Assembly: GCA_934561485.1 (NCBI GenBank)
Contig: CAKTGS010000010.1
Span: 1 to 37,733, forward strand
Direction of reading: 5' to 3'
Source: an uncultured Faecalibacterium sp.
Lineage (GTDB): Bacteria; Bacillota; Clostridia; Oscillospirales; Ruminococcaceae
Length of the DNA: 37,733 nt
Shown here: positions 15,140-23,667 of the stretch, piece by piece
Layout: each line of letters opens with the position of its first letter
Numbering within the stretch: the first letter of the stretch is position 1
The notes under the pieces: model-generated
Told to the model about the DNA's origin: nothing
The model's database searches: none
What the model saw: the letters and a program-made list of their open reading frames with translations, nothing else
Made by a program: the position numbers and the translations under genes

Positions 15140-16018
15140 TCAGCTCTGGGGCTGTGCGGCGGTCTGCACAAACTGCAGCACGCTTTCCAGCGTTTCCCGC
15201 AGCTTGACAAGGGAGGCAATGTCTGCGTCCTGCATCCGGGAGGTGGGGGCCGTCAGGGTGGTGGAAGCGGCGGTCACCGCACCGGTCAGCTCTACGTGGA
15301 TGCCGTGGGCCGGAATGTCCAGCAGGATGTGCACCGCCGGAGAGCTGGTGCGCAGCAGGTTCTTTTTGGCCACGCCCAGGGTCAGCACCGGGGCGCTGGC
15401 ATCGCTGCTGGCGGATTCCAGCTGGAAGTAGAGGTAGCCGTCTTTGGCGTTTTCCGGCTGGACCTTCTGCAGGTGCTTCAGATCCAACGCAAAGCTGTTC
15501 ATGCTCTGCAGGCTGGTGGCAGAAACATCCAGCCCCAGCACATCGGCCAGCTGCGTCTGGGAGATGTAGCTGCCCAGGCTCCAGGTGGGCAGCAGCAGGC
15601 TGGACAAGGGGTAGGCCTCCGTCACGGCGGCCCGCAGGGTGGTGTACAGCTGGCCCACATCGTACAGGGTCTCGTTCCCGTTGATGTACAGGCGGGTCAG
15701 CGGCTGGGCCGTGCCATTGGCGGCGGTGGTGCTTTTGGGGTACAGCGCAAGCTGTAGCGCGGTGGGGGAGTACTGGCCGTCCACATGACCGGTGGTGCCG
15801 CCCAGCTGGTCCAGCATACTGTACAGGGCAGGCTCCTCTGCCGTGGTGGCCGTGATCTGATAGTCAAAGGCAAAGGTAGCTCCGGCCTGGAACGCCCGGA
15901 TCTTGCGGCTGACCACGCCGTACAGCACGGCGGCAGCAACCACGCAGATCAGCAGCAGGCACAGCACCACCACCAGCGCCACAAAGCCGCCGGTGCGTTT
16001 TTTGCGGGAAGATGCCAT
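15140..16018 (-). CDS. Membrane-anchored extracellular protein, unknown function
   Basis: 292 residues. A basic start (MASSRKKRT) is followed by one hydrophobic segment (about 12-34), giving an uncleaved signal anchor with the rest outside the cell. The extracellular part has motifs such as LYSMLDQLGG, RLYINGNETLYDVGQLY and LESVLQFVQTA. I do not recognise a family. GAAGGAGG on the minus strand fixes the ATG at 16018; a longer open frame to 16297 would read through the tRNA gene and is not real. It stands between the tRNA gene and a shared terminator. Confidence 0.7.
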   Translation of the reverse strand: MASSRKKRTGGFVALVVVLCLLLICVVAAAVLYGVVSRKIRAFQAGATFAFDYQITATTAEEPALYSMLDQLGGTTGHVDGQYSPTALQLALYPKSTTAANGTAQPLTRLYINGNETLYDVGQLYTTLRAAVTEAYPLSSLLLPTWSLGSYISQTQLADVLGLDVSATSLQSMNSFALDLKHLQKVQPENAKDGYLYFQLESASSDASAPVLTLGVAKKNLLRTSSPAVHILLDIPAHGIHVELTGAVTAASTTLTAPTSRMQDADIASLVKLRETLESVLQFVQTAAQPQS

Positions 16019-16099
16019 GAAAAAACCTCCTTCAGGGCAGTGGGTGTTTCCACCAGCATAGCGGAAGGCGGTGGAAATGTCAAGCAAAGCCCGGAGAAA

Positions 16100-16130
16100 A
16101 CAAAAAACCTGGAACAAATGTTCCAGGTTT
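16100..16130 (-). terminator. Terminator of tRNA-Ser
   Basis: On the minus strand AACCTGGAAC and GTTCCAGGTT form a 10-bp stem with a 4-nt loop, followed by a T run. It lies just beyond the tRNA 3' end. Confidence 0.85.
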
Positions 16131-16131
16131 C

Positions 16132-16223
16132 TGGCGGAAAGATGGGGATTCGAACCCCAGAACGCTTTTGACACGTTACACGATTTCCAGTCGTGCGCCT
16201 TAGACCAGCTCAGCCATCTTTCC
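16132..16223 (-). tRNA. tRNA-Ser (anticodon GGA)
   Basis: On the minus strand a GGAAAGA/TCTTTCC acceptor stem, a CACGA/TCGTG anticodon stem with loop CTGGAAA (anticodon GGA at 16186-16188), a long variable arm typical of class II tRNAs, and GGTTCGAATCC in the T arm are visible. The discriminator is G and the CCA end is encoded (16132-16134). The GGA anticodon reads UCC and UCU serine codons. The gene has its own promoter and terminator. Confidence 0.95.
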
Positions 16224-16268
16224 ACATCTTTTGTTCTGCCTTTGGGCGGGTGCCCTTGGCGCTCCACT

Positions 16269-16297
16269 ATAATACCTGAAACCGGCTGTTTTGTCAA
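16269..16297 (-). promoter_or_regulatory. Promoter of tRNA-Ser
   Basis: On the minus strand TTGACA (16292-16297) and TATTAT (16269-16274) are 17 bp apart, about 45 bp upstream of the tRNA 5' end. Confidence 0.8.
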
Positions 16298-16388
16298 GGA
16301 TTTTTTTCAAAAAAATCCGACTTTTTTAAAATGGACGCAGCATCGCGGCCTGCCTGCCCGGCGGGGCAGCAAAAAGCGCGCAAAACCC

Positions 16389-16417
16389 TTGACGCAAAGC
16401 CCAAAGCGGGCTATAGT
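16389..16417 (+). promoter_or_regulatory. Promoter of the alpha-hydroxy-acid oxidase-like gene
   Basis: TTGACG (16389-16394) and TATAGT (16412-16417) are separated by 17 bp, 65 bp upstream of the start codon. Confidence 0.8.
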
Positions 16418-16482
16418 GGGGGCAGAGAGTGCTGCGGCGGTTTTTTATGCCGCAGATCAGGAATAAAGGAGGATGTTTTACT

Positions 16483-17502
16483 ATGACGTATCCGGAAGTT
16501 CTGGCCCATGCACGGGAGTGCATCGGCAAATACTGCAAAGCCTGCCCGGTGTGCAACGGCGCGGCCTGCAAGAATCAGATCCCCGGCCCCGGTGCCAAGG
16601 GTGTGGGCGATACCGCCATCCGCAATTATAATAAGTGGGCCGAGGTCCGTGTGAACATGGACACCCTGTGCGCAGGCGGCACGCCGGACACTACCTTGGA
16701 GCTGTTCGGCAAGCAGTTCAAGTATCCCTTCTTTGCAGGCCCCGTAGGTGCCGTGAACCTGCACTACTCCGAGACCTACAACGACATGACCTACAACGAT
16801 GTACTGGTGCGTGCCTGCGCCGAGAACGGCATTGCTGCCTTTACCGGTGACGGCACCAACCCCACCGTGATGGAAATGGCCACCAAGGCCATTGGCGCTG
16901 CAAACGGCTGCGGTGTGCCCACCATCAAGCCCTGGAACATGGACACCATCAAGGAGAAGATGGCCCAGGCCCAGGCCAGCGGCTGTTTTGCCGTGGCCAT
17001 GGATGTGGACGCTGCCGGTCTGCCCTTCCTCAAGAACATGACCCCTCCGGCGGGCAGCAAGAGCGTGGAAGAACTGGCGGAGATCGTGAAGCTGGCCGGA
17101 CGTCCCTTCATCGTCAAGGGTGTGATGACCGTCAAGGGCGCGCTGAAGGCCAAAGAGGCCGGTGCTGCTGCCATTGTGGTGTCCAACCACGGCGGCCGTG
17201 TGCTGGACCAGTGCCCTGCCACTGCCGAGGTGCTGCCGGAGATCGCAGCGGCCCTCAAGGGCACCGGCGTGAAGGTGCTGGTGGACGGCGGCATCCGCAC
17301 CGGTGTGGATGTGTTCAAGGCGCTGGCACTGGGGGCAGACGGTGTTTTGATTTGCCGTCCGTTCGTCACTGCTGTGTATGGCGGCGGCGCAGAGGGCGTG
17401 AAGTGCTACATCGACAAGCTGGCCGGGGAACTGGCCGACACCATGCAGATGTGCGGTGCCCACTCCCTGGCTGAGATCACCCCGGATATGGTGCGGGTCT
17501 GA
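16483..17502 (+). CDS. FMN-dependent alpha-hydroxy-acid oxidizing protein with N-terminal Cys cluster
   Basis: 339 residues of the TIM-barrel family of lactate and glycolate oxidases/dehydrogenases. The catalytic and FMN-binding signature SNHGGR (234-239, His236) and VLVDGGIRTGVDVFKALALGAD (about 265-286) are intact, as is VKGV at 211-214. The N-terminus has five closely spaced Cys (C13, C18, C21, C24, C29; CKACPVCNGAAC), which plant and animal members lack and which could hold an iron-sulfur cluster. Such a cluster would suit electron transfer to a carrier instead of O2 in an anaerobe; that is inference. The substrate is not determined. AAAGGAGG lies before the ATG at 16483. Monocistronic, with its own promoter and terminator. 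Confidence 0.88.
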   Translation: MTYPEVLAHARECIGKYCKACPVCNGAACKNQIPGPGAKGVGDTAIRNYNKWAEVRVNMDTLCAGGTPDTTLELFGKQFKYPFFAGPVGAVNLHYSETYNDMTYNDVLVRACAENGIAAFTGDGTNPTVMEMATKAIGAANGCGVPTIKPWNMDTIKEKMAQAQASGCFAVAMDVDAAGLPFLKNMTPPAGSKSVEELAEIVKLAGRPFIVKGVMTVKGALKAKEAGAAAIVVSNHGGRVLDQCPATAEVLPEIAAALKGTGVKVLVDGGIRTGVDVFKALALGADGVLICRPFVTAVYGGGAEGVKCYIDKLAGELADTMQMCGAHSLAEITPDMVRV

Positions 17503-17520
17503 GCTTTCTATTATAAATAA

Positions 17521-17557
17521 TAAAAAAGGAGATGCCCGGCAGGACATCTCCTTTTTG
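17521..17557 (+). terminator. Terminator after the oxidase-like gene
   Basis: AAAAAGGAGATG pairs with CATCTCCTTTTT around a short loop; the second arm runs into a T tract. Confidence 0.85.
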
Positions 17558-17563
17558 CTTCAT

Positions 17564-17807
17564 GAAAATCCATTTACCGAATGAGGCTTCCCCCGGAAGG
17601 GACAGATTCTCCCCGCGCCGGGGAGAAATGTCACCGAAGGTGACAAAGAGGGGAACGGCTGTCACCGCAGGTGACTGATGAGGGTGCAGGAAAGCAGCAG
17701 CCTACGGGGAAATTACCCCTCATCCGTCTACTCACTGCGTTCGCAGCCACCTTCCCCCCAAGGGGTGAAGGCTTTTGCTCCGGGTCAGACGGCAAAAGTT
17801 GATTTTC
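17564..17807. repeat. MITE-like intergenic element, copy B
   Basis: A 244-bp non-coding element related to copy A at 5827-6054, with terminal inverted repeats near GAAAATCCATTTA (17564-17576) and AAAAGTTGATTTTC (17794-17807). It shares the ordered blocks CTGTCACCGCAGGTGACTGA, ACCCCTCATCCG and CCAAGGGGTGAAGGCTTT with copy A. It carries additional modules: a second GTCACCGAAGGTGAC hairpin and CTCCCCGCGCCGGGGAG. It fills the whole gap between the oxidase terminator and the convergent pseudouridine synthase gene. Confidence 0.75.
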
Positions 17808-17817
17808 GTGTTTTTGT

Positions 17818-18768
17818 TTACTTCAAAGTGCCGTCCAGCACCTGCTGGTAATACCACGGCTTCGGGGCGTGGAAGGTCTTGCCGCTGAGGAAGGCAAAGT
17901 CCGGCTGGGTGAAGCGGGGCATGGTCAGCTCCCATGCGCACAGCGCCTGATACTTCAGCTTCAGCTCCCGGTTGGCGCTGTTGTTGCCGTACTTGCTGTC
18001 GCCAAGGATGGGGCAGCCGATGCTGGCCATGTGGGCGCGGATCTGGTGGGTGCGGCCGGTGATCAGCTGCACCTTCAGCAATGCCAGACGGCCGGAAACG
18101 GCAATGGTTTCGTACTGGGTCTCCACTTCCTTGGCACCGGGCTGCTTGTCCTCCACGATCTTCACAATGCCGCGGTCCGCATCCTTGAGCAGGTAGCCGC
18201 CCAGGGTGGCGTCCGGCGGCACAGGGCGGCCAAAGGTGACGCAGAGGTAGGTTTTCTGCACCTCGCGGTTCTTGATGGCGGCCAGGAACAGCTCCTCGGC
18301 TTCCGGCGTTTTGGCAATGATCACAAGGCCGCTGGTGCCGGTGTCCAGCCGGTGGCACAAGGCGGGAGTGTAGAGATCGTTCTCCTTGTACTCGCCCTGC
18401 TGGTTCAGGTACAGCAGCGCACGGTTCAGCAGGGTATCGTCCTCCGGGCCGTCTACGGCAAGGCCGGCGGGCTTGTTCACGATCAGGATCTGCGGGCAGT
18501 CGTACACCACCTGCGCCGGGCCGCGGGCATTCTTCCAGGCCGGGCCGTCCACCCGCTTGTCGGCGTCCAGCACCTCGTCCAGAATAAACAGCTTGATCTC
18601 ATCGCCCGCCATCACGCGGGTGGAAAGCGGTTGTTTTTTGCCGTTCAGTTTGATCTTGTTCTCCCGCAGCGCTTTGTTCAGGCGGCCGGGGGTCAGGGCG
18701 GGGTACTGCTGGGTCAGATAATTGTCCAGCCGGGTGGGGGCAAGACACTTTACTTTTAAAATTTTCAC
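17818..18768 (-). CDS. RluA-family pseudouridine synthase
   Basis: 316 residues. An N-terminal S4-type RNA-binding segment (about 10-65, RLDNYLTQQYPALTPGRLNKALRENKIKLNG) precedes the catalytic domain. The motif HRLDTGTSGL (139-148) contains the catalytic Asp142, and GRTHQIRAHM follows at about 240. The enzyme should convert uridine to pseudouridine in 23S rRNA, like RluC/RluD. The exact site cannot be assigned from sequence. A consensus promoter lies upstream on the minus strand. The gene runs towards the repeat element at its 3' end, and I see no separate terminator there. Confidence 0.93.
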   Translation of the reverse strand: MKILKVKCLAPTRLDNYLTQQYPALTPGRLNKALRENKIKLNGKKQPLSTRVMAGDEIKLFILDEVLDADKRVDGPAWKNARGPAQVVYDCPQILIVNKPAGLAVDGPEDDTLLNRALLYLNQQGEYKENDLYTPALCHRLDTGTSGLVIIAKTPEAEELFLAAIKNREVQKTYLCVTFGRPVPPDATLGGYLLKDADRGIVKIVEDKQPGAKEVETQYETIAVSGRLALLKVQLITGRTHQIRAHMASIGCPILGDSKYGNNSANRELKLKYQALCAWELTMPRFTQPDFAFLSGKTFHAPKPWYYQQVLDGTLK

Positions 18769-18827
18769 GGGAAATTCCTCTCTATCTTAAAATCAGTCGC
18801 AATAGAATGGGTCTTTGATTCGTTTTT

Positions 18828-18856
18828 ATTGTAGCGGAAGAAATCTACCGCGTCAA
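18828..18856 (-). promoter_or_regulatory. Promoter of the pseudouridine synthase gene
   Basis: On the minus strand TTGACG (18851-18856) and TACAAT (18828-18833) are 17 bp apart. The -35 box lies only about 15 bp before the start of the divergent lipoprotein gene, inside its leader. Confidence 0.8.
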
Positions 18857-18872
18857 GAAAGAAGGTACTTTT

Positions 18873-19589
18873 ATGAACTTGAAATATAAGATTCTGGCTG
18901 TTCTGGCTGCGGGCATCGCATTGACGGCCTGTGGCAGCTCCGGTGCCCCCGCCAGCACCCCCGCATCCAGTGCGGTGACGTCCTCGTCTCATGTGGCAGA
19001 GGAGGGCGTTGCGGAGCCGATCAATCTGCGTACATGGACACTGGATGATCTTGACGACACACAGACCACCACGTTTATTTCGGCCTCCATCACCTCCGGT
19101 GTGCAGGACGGCAAATTGACTGCTAAGGTGTTCAGCTACGATATCTATAAGAAGGAAGATATTGAAAAGCTTGCCATCGGCGACAAGATCGCTTTCCACG
19201 AAGAGGGCACGGCGCAGGATCAGTGCGCGACCACTGAGGTGACAAGCATTGAAAGAAATGATGAATACCATCTTGTAAGCATCAATGGCGGCATGGAGCA
19301 GCCCGGCGGGCTGGACTTGAAGCTGGAGGATGACGACACCTACCGGACGATGACCTTTGACGATTACCCGCTCTATTACGAGATGGGAGAAAAGACGATG
19401 CCGCTGGCGGATAACGTGGTGCTGAAGGACAGTTCTGCCGACCCGCAGGCCGAAGCCGTGGAGACCACAGGTGCGGATGCGGTGGCAGCGGCGATCAATG
19501 CAGACCCCGACAACTGGACCACCTACAATACCACGCTGGTGGTGCAGGGCGGCAAGGTGCAGGAAGTGCGCCGCATCTGGGTGCCGTGA
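18873..19589 (+). CDS. Lipoprotein of unknown function
   Basis: 238 residues. The signal MNLKYKILAVLAAGIALTAC ends in a lipobox with Cys20, followed by a Ser/Ala/Pro-rich linker to about residue 45. The mature part is acidic, with LTAKVFSYDIYKKEDIEKLAIGDKI (an SH3-like beta unit), LKLEDDDTYRTMTFDDYPLYYE and a C-terminal segment LVVQGGKVQEVRRIWVP. I do not recognise the family. AAGAAGG precedes the ATG. The gene is divergent from the pseudouridine synthase and is followed by the T-box promoter; no clear plus-strand promoter or terminator of its own is seen. Confidence 0.75.
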   Translation: MNLKYKILAVLAAGIALTACGSSGAPASTPASSAVTSSSHVAEEGVAEPINLRTWTLDDLDDTQTTTFISASITSGVQDGKLTAKVFSYDIYKKEDIEKLAIGDKIAFHEEGTAQDQCATTEVTSIERNDEYHLVSINGGMEQPGGLDLKLEDDDTYRTMTFDDYPLYYEMGEKTMPLADNVVLKDSSADPQAEAVETTGADAVAAAINADPDNWTTYNTTLVVQGGKVQEVRRIWVP

Positions 19590-19605
19590 ATTTTGCTCAA
19601 AACCG

Positions 19606-19633
19606 TTGACAAACGCTTTGTGTATGCTATAAT
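19606..19633 (+). promoter_or_regulatory. Promoter of the alaS T-box leader
   Basis: Perfect boxes TTGACA (19606-19611) and TATAAT (19628-19633) with a 16-bp spacer, plus a TG extension at 19625-19626. Confidence 0.9.
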
Positions 19634-19639
19634 TTAGCT

Positions 19640-19940
19640 GTACGCGAGGAGGCGCTGTGCCTGCTTTGCGGAATGTAAAATTATGACAGATGGCAATGAT
19701 GGGGTCAGAAATGCACACACCACCGTCCAGAGAGAGCGCCCGCGGCTGTAAGGCGCTCCGGTCGGGATCATTTCGCGCCACCCCGGAGCTTCCGGTGAAC
19801 ACAAACCGGACGCTGCGCAGCGTTAATGCGCCGAAAGCGGCAGGGGACACATTATCCTTTGCAATTTGGGTGGTACCACGGAGTTTGATGCACAAGCAGC
19901 CTTCGTCCCTTTTGGGATGAGGGCTGTTTTTTGTTTTTTT
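19640..19940 (+). promoter_or_regulatory. T-box riboswitch controlling alaS
   Basis: This roughly 300-nt leader carries the T-box core TTGGGTGGTACCACGG (19867-19882) followed by TTCGTCCC, the two sides of the antiterminator. An overlapping terminator hairpin pairs CAGCCTTCGTCCC (19897-19909) with GGGATGAGGGCTG (19914-19926) and ends in a long T tract. The TGGT in the core can pair with the ACCA end of tRNA-Ala, which has an A discriminator. Uncharged tRNA-Ala should thus favour read-through into alaS. The CAGAGAG element (about 19729-19735) fits the usual stem II/III region. I could not place the specifier codon with confidence. Confidence 0.9.
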
Positions 19941-20017
19941 CACCGTGCCGCCCCTCTGCCATAACAGCATAAAAAACGGCGCCTGGGCGCCAAAGACGAT
20001 TGAGGAGAGAAAGATCT

Positions 20018-22678
20018 ATGCAATGGACCGGTTTGAATGAACTGCGCGAAAAGTACCTGAGCTTCTTTGAAAGCAAGGGCCATCTGCGCCTGGACAGCTT
20101 CCCCCTTGTTCCCAAGAACGACCCTAGCCTGCTGCTGATCAACAGCGGCATGGCCCCCATGAAAAAGTGGTTCCTGGCACAGGAAGAGCCGCCCCGCCAC
20201 CGCGTGACCACCTGCCAGAAGTGCATCCGCACCCCGGATATCGAGCGCGTGGGCATCACTGCCCGCCACGGCACCTTCTTTGAGATGCTGGGCAACTTCT
20301 CCTTCCAGGATTACTTCAAGGACGAGGTCATTCCCTGGGCTTGGGAGTTTTTGACCAGCGATGAGTGGATGGCCATCCCCAAGGACCGCCTGCACATCTC
20401 TGTGTACGAGGAAGATGACGAGGCTTACGATATCTGGACCAAGAAGGTGGGCATTGCCCCGGACCACATGGTGCGCCTGGGCAAGGAGGACAACTTCTGG
20501 GAGCACGGCTCCGGTCCGTGCGGCCCCTGCTCCGAGATCTACTTTGACCGCGGCCCCGAGTACGGCTGCGGCAAGCCGACCTGCGGCGTGGGCTGCGACT
20601 GCGACCGCTATATGGAGATCTGGAACCTGGTGTTCAGCCAGTTCGATGCAGACGGCAAGGGCCACTACGAGCGTCTGGCACGCCCCAACATTGATACCGG
20701 CATGGGCCTGGAGCGTCTGGCCTGCGTGATGCAGGGTGTGGACAACCTGTTTGAGGTGGATACCGTGCAGAGCGTGCTGCACCATGTGGAGCACATTGCC
20801 AACAAGACTTACGGCCAGGACGACAAGACCGACATTTCCATCCGCGTCATCACCGACCACATCCGTAGCTGCACCTTTATGGTGTCGGACGGCATCCTGC
20901 CCTCCAACGAGGGCCGCGGCTATGTGCTGCGCCGCCTGCTGCGCCGCGCCGCCCGCCATGGCCGGATGCTGGGCATCACCCGCCCGTTCCTGGTGGAACT
21001 GGTGGAGACCGTCATCCAGTCCAGCGAGAGCGCATACCCCGAGCTGCGCGAGCATGAGGCTTATATCAAGAAGGTCATCGGCACCGAGGAAGCAAACTTT
21101 GCCCGCACCATTGATGCCGGCATGAACATCCTGAACAACATGATCGATGGCCTGGAAAAGGCTCACCAGCACCTGCTGAAGGGCCTGGACGTGTTCAAGC
21201 TGAACGATACCTTCGGCTTCCCGCTGGACCTGACCAAGGAGATCGCTGCCGAGCAGGGCATTGAGATTGACGAGGACGGCTTCCATGCTGAGATGACCAA
21301 GCAGAAGGAGCGTGCCCGTGCCGAGCGCCTGAAGAAGAATATTTCCGGCTGGAGCGAGGACCTGTTTGGTTCTCTGGACGCCGAGCCGACTGTGTTTACC
21401 GGTTACGATACCCTGACCGACAAGGGCACCGTGGTGGCCCTGAGCGATGAAGAGGCCCTGACCGATGCCATTGCCACCGATGAGCAGGCCAAGGACGATG
21501 TGCTGGTGGTGCTGGACAAGACCCCGTTCTACGCTGAGATGGGCGGCCAGACCGCTGACCACGGCGTGCTGGAGGGCGATGGCTGCACCCTGCACGTGCT
21601 GGATGTGAAAAAGACCCCCAAGGGCTACTACGTGCACACCTGCGTGCTGGAAAACGGCATTGTGAAGGTGGGCGATGTGCTCACCGCCAAGGTGGAAAAG
21701 GAATACCGCATGGCCATTGCCCGCAACCACACCGCCACCCACCTGCTGCAGGCTGCCCTGCGCGAGGTGCTGGGCGACCATGTGCACCAGGCAGGCTCCT
21801 ATCAGGATGCCGAGATCACCCACTTCGACTTCACCCACTTCAGCGCCGTGACCCCCGAAGAGCTGGCCCGCGTGCAGAAGATCGTGAACGACAAGATCTA
21901 CGACTCCATGAACGTCACCGTGCAGGAGATGCCGGTGGAGGAGGCCAAGAAGCTGGGCGCTATGGCCTTGTTCGGTGAGAAATACGGCAAGGTGGTGCGC
22001 GTGGTTGACATCGAGGGCTGGTCCACCGAGTTCTGCGGTGGCACCCATGTCAAGAACACGGCCCAGATCGGCGGCTTCAAGATCGTGAGCGAAAGCTCTG
22101 TGGCCGCCGGCATCCGCCGCATCGAGGCTGTTACCGGCCGCAACCTGCTGATCCGTGCAAACCTGCAGGAGGCTATGCTGCACACGGTGGCAGACACCCT
22201 GAAGGCCAACAACGTGACCGCTCTGCCTGTCCGTGCCGAGGCCGTGATGGCCGAGAACAAGGCACTGAGCAAGGAACTGGAGGAGATGAAGGCAAAGATC
22301 GCCGCCTCCAAGGTGGACAGCCTGTTCGACAATGCCGAGGAAGCAGACGGCGTGAAGATCGCCTCTGCATACTTTACCGGTACCACCGGCGATACCCTGC
22401 GCGGCATGTGCGACAGCATCCGCGACAAGGCCGTGAACCCTGTGGTGGCTGTTCTGGTGGGCAAGGCTGAGGATAAGATCACCATGGCCGTTACCGTGAA
22501 TAAGCTGGCACAGGAAAAGGGCCTTAAGGCTGGTGCACTGGTCAAGGAGATCTCTGCCATCGCAGGCGGCAAGGGCGGCGGCAAGCCGGACTTTGCAATG
22601 GCCGGCCTGAAGGACGAGACCAAGATCGATGAGGCACTGGCTGCTGTGAGCGCCATCGTCAAGAAGGCTCTGGGCTAA
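20018..22678 (+). CDS. alaS: Alanyl-tRNA synthetase
   Basis: 886 residues, normal length for a bacterial AlaRS. The class II catalytic domain (about 1-240) contains LINSGMAPMK and RHGTFFEMLGNFSF. The editing domain carries the zinc-binding residues H571 and H575 (HTATH) and C673 and H677 (CGGTH). The C-Ala region ends with GGKGGGKPDFAMAG, a conserved glycine-rich motif. It charges tRNA-Ala and clears mischarged Ser and Gly. GAGGAGAG precedes the ATG at 20018; an upstream in-frame TTG at 20000 overlaps that ribosome-binding site and is rejected. Expression is governed by the T-box leader. Confidence 0.98.
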   Translation: MQWTGLNELREKYLSFFESKGHLRLDSFPLVPKNDPSLLLINSGMAPMKKWFLAQEEPPRHRVTTCQKCIRTPDIERVGITARHGTFFEMLGNFSFQDYFKDEVIPWAWEFLTSDEWMAIPKDRLHISVYEEDDEAYDIWTKKVGIAPDHMVRLGKEDNFWEHGSGPCGPCSEIYFDRGPEYGCGKPTCGVGCDCDRYMEIWNLVFSQFDADGKGHYERLARPNIDTGMGLERLACVMQGVDNLFEVDTVQSVLHHVEHIANKTYGQDDKTDISIRVITDHIRSCTFMVSDGILPSNEGRGYVLRRLLRRAARHGRMLGITRPFLVELVETVIQSSESAYPELREHEAYIKKVIGTEEANFARTIDAGMNILNNMIDGLEKAHQHLLKGLDVFKLNDTFGFPLDLTKEIAAEQGIEIDEDGFHAEMTKQKERARAERLKKNISGWSEDLFGSLDAEPTVFTGYDTLTDKGTVVALSDEEALTDAIATDEQAKDDVLVVLDKTPFYAEMGGQTADHGVLEGDGCTLHVLDVKKTPKGYYVHTCVLENGIVKVGDVLTAKVEKEYRMAIARNHTATHLLQAALREVLGDHVHQAGSYQDAEITHFDFTHFSAVTPEELARVQKIVNDKIYDSMNVTVQEMPVEEAKKLGAMALFGEKYGKVVRVVDIEGWSTEFCGGTHVKNTAQIGGFKIVSESSVAAGIRRIEAVTGRNLLIRANLQEAMLHTVADTLKANNVTALPVRAEAVMAENKALSKELEEMKAKIAASKVDSLFDNAEEADGVKIASAYFTGTTGDTLRGMCDSIRDKAVNPVVAVLVGKAEDKITMAVTVNKLAQEKGLKAGALVKEISAIAGGKGGGKPDFAMAGLKDETKIDEALAAVSAIVKKALG

Positions 22679-22759
22679 AAAGAAACCATGTCCCCGCCCA
22701 GTGCTGGGTGCAGCGCCGGGGCGGCGGGCTTTTGTAGAAGCAGGAAGGAGTTGTTCCCC

Positions 22760-23092
22760 ATGGAAGACTGTCTGTTTTGCATGATCGCAGAGGGCAAGAT
22801 CCCCTCCAAGAAGCTGTACGAGGATGAGCAGGTGGTGGCGTTTTACGACATCAACCCCCAGGCCAAGGTGCATTTCCTGGTGGTGCCCAAAAAGCACATT
22901 CCCTCTGCGGCAGCGCTGACCGAAGAGGATGGTGCCCTGCTGGGCCACATCTTCGCCGTCATCGCAAAGCTTGCCAAAGAACAGGGCCTGGAAAACGGCT
23001 ACCGCGTGATCTCCAATGTGGGTGAGGACGCGGGCCAGACGGTCAAGCACCTGCATTTCCATGTTCTGGGCGGCGAAAAACTGCCTGTCTGA
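22760..23092 (+). CDS. HIT family protein (HinT-like)
   Basis: 110 residues with the histidine-triad signature HLHFHVLGG near the C-terminus and the N-terminal DCLFCMIAEGKIPSKKLYED typical of HinT-like purine nucleoside phosphoramidases. These cytosolic enzymes hydrolyse adenosine phosphoramidates, and may clear aminoacyl adenylates, which would fit the position behind alaS. GGAAGGAG lies 9 nt before the ATG. A G+C-rich hairpin-like stretch (about 22690-22735) separates it from alaS, but its T tail is short, so read-through is possible. Confidence 0.94.
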   Translation: MEDCLFCMIAEGKIPSKKLYEDEQVVAFYDINPQAKVHFLVVPKKHIPSAAALTEEDGALLGHIFAVIAKLAKEQGLENGYRVISNVGEDAGQTVKHLHFHVLGGEKLPV

Positions 23093-23121
23093 TTTCGATC
23101 CAAAAAGGGAGATTGTTGATT

Positions 23122-23661
23122 ATGGCTGATACCTATACCCTGCATGTTGCAGGCCTGACCCGTGAATTGACCATCTGCAAGCTGAACGACCACATGGACA
23201 TTGCCGCCTTTATCATGCTGGGCGATGCCGAGCTGACCGTGGCTGCTGCCACCGAGCTGCTCAAAAAGTGCCCGGATTTTGATATCCTGCTCACCGCCGA
23301 GGCCAAGGGCATCCCTCTGGCCCACGAGATGAGCCGCCAGAGCGGCAAGCCCTACGTCTGCGCACGCAAGGGCGTCAAGCTCTATATGAAGGACCCCGTC
23401 ATCGTGGAGGACCAGTCCATTACCACGGCCGGTGCCCAGAAGCTGGTCATCGACCGCAAGGAGCTGGACAAGATGAGCGGCAAGCGCGTGCTGGTGGTGG
23501 ACGATGTGATCTCCACCGGCGGTTCCCTGAAGGCAATGGATGCCCTGGCCGAAAAGACCCAGTGCACCATTGTGGGTCAGGCTGCTGTTCTGGCCGAGGG
23601 TGATGCAGCGGAGCGCAAGGATATCATCTTCCTGGAGCCGCTGCCCCTGTTCATCCACTAA
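23122..23661 (+). CDS. Adenine/xanthine-type phosphoribosyltransferase
   Basis: 179 residues of the type I phosphoribosyltransferase fold. The PRPP-binding loop is VLVVDDVISTGGS (123-135). FDILLTAEAKGIPLAHEMSR (53-72) is the preceding beta-loop segment of the Apt-like group. The protein should transfer the ribose phosphate of PRPP to a purine base or act in a related salvage step; the base is not certain. Lengths and motifs resemble adenine phosphoribosyltransferase-like proteins of clostridia. GGGAGA precedes the ATG at 23122. It follows the HIT gene by 29 bases, and comEC starts 6 bases after its stop, so the three are probably one transcript. Confidence 0.87.
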   Translation: MADTYTLHVAGLTRELTICKLNDHMDIAAFIMLGDAELTVAAATELLKKCPDFDILLTAEAKGIPLAHEMSRQSGKPYVCARKGVKLYMKDPVIVEDQSITTAGAQKLVIDRKELDKMSGKRVLVVDDVISTGGSLKAMDALAEKTQCTIVGQAAVLAEGDAAERKDIIFLEPLPLFIH

Positions 23662-23667
23662 GCTGCT

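Noticed and set aside
16019..16297. N-terminal extension of the membrane-anchored protein gene
   Set aside because: The extension would translate the tRNA-Ser gene and its terminator; a ribosome-binding site and signal anchor mark the start at 16018.
19940..23062. A 1040-codon open frame on the minus strand across alaS and the HIT gene
   Set aside because: It is antisense to clear, motif-complete genes. The high G+C content of third codon positions keeps such mirror frames open, and its residues are the low-complexity His/Gln/Ala-rich type seen in shadows.
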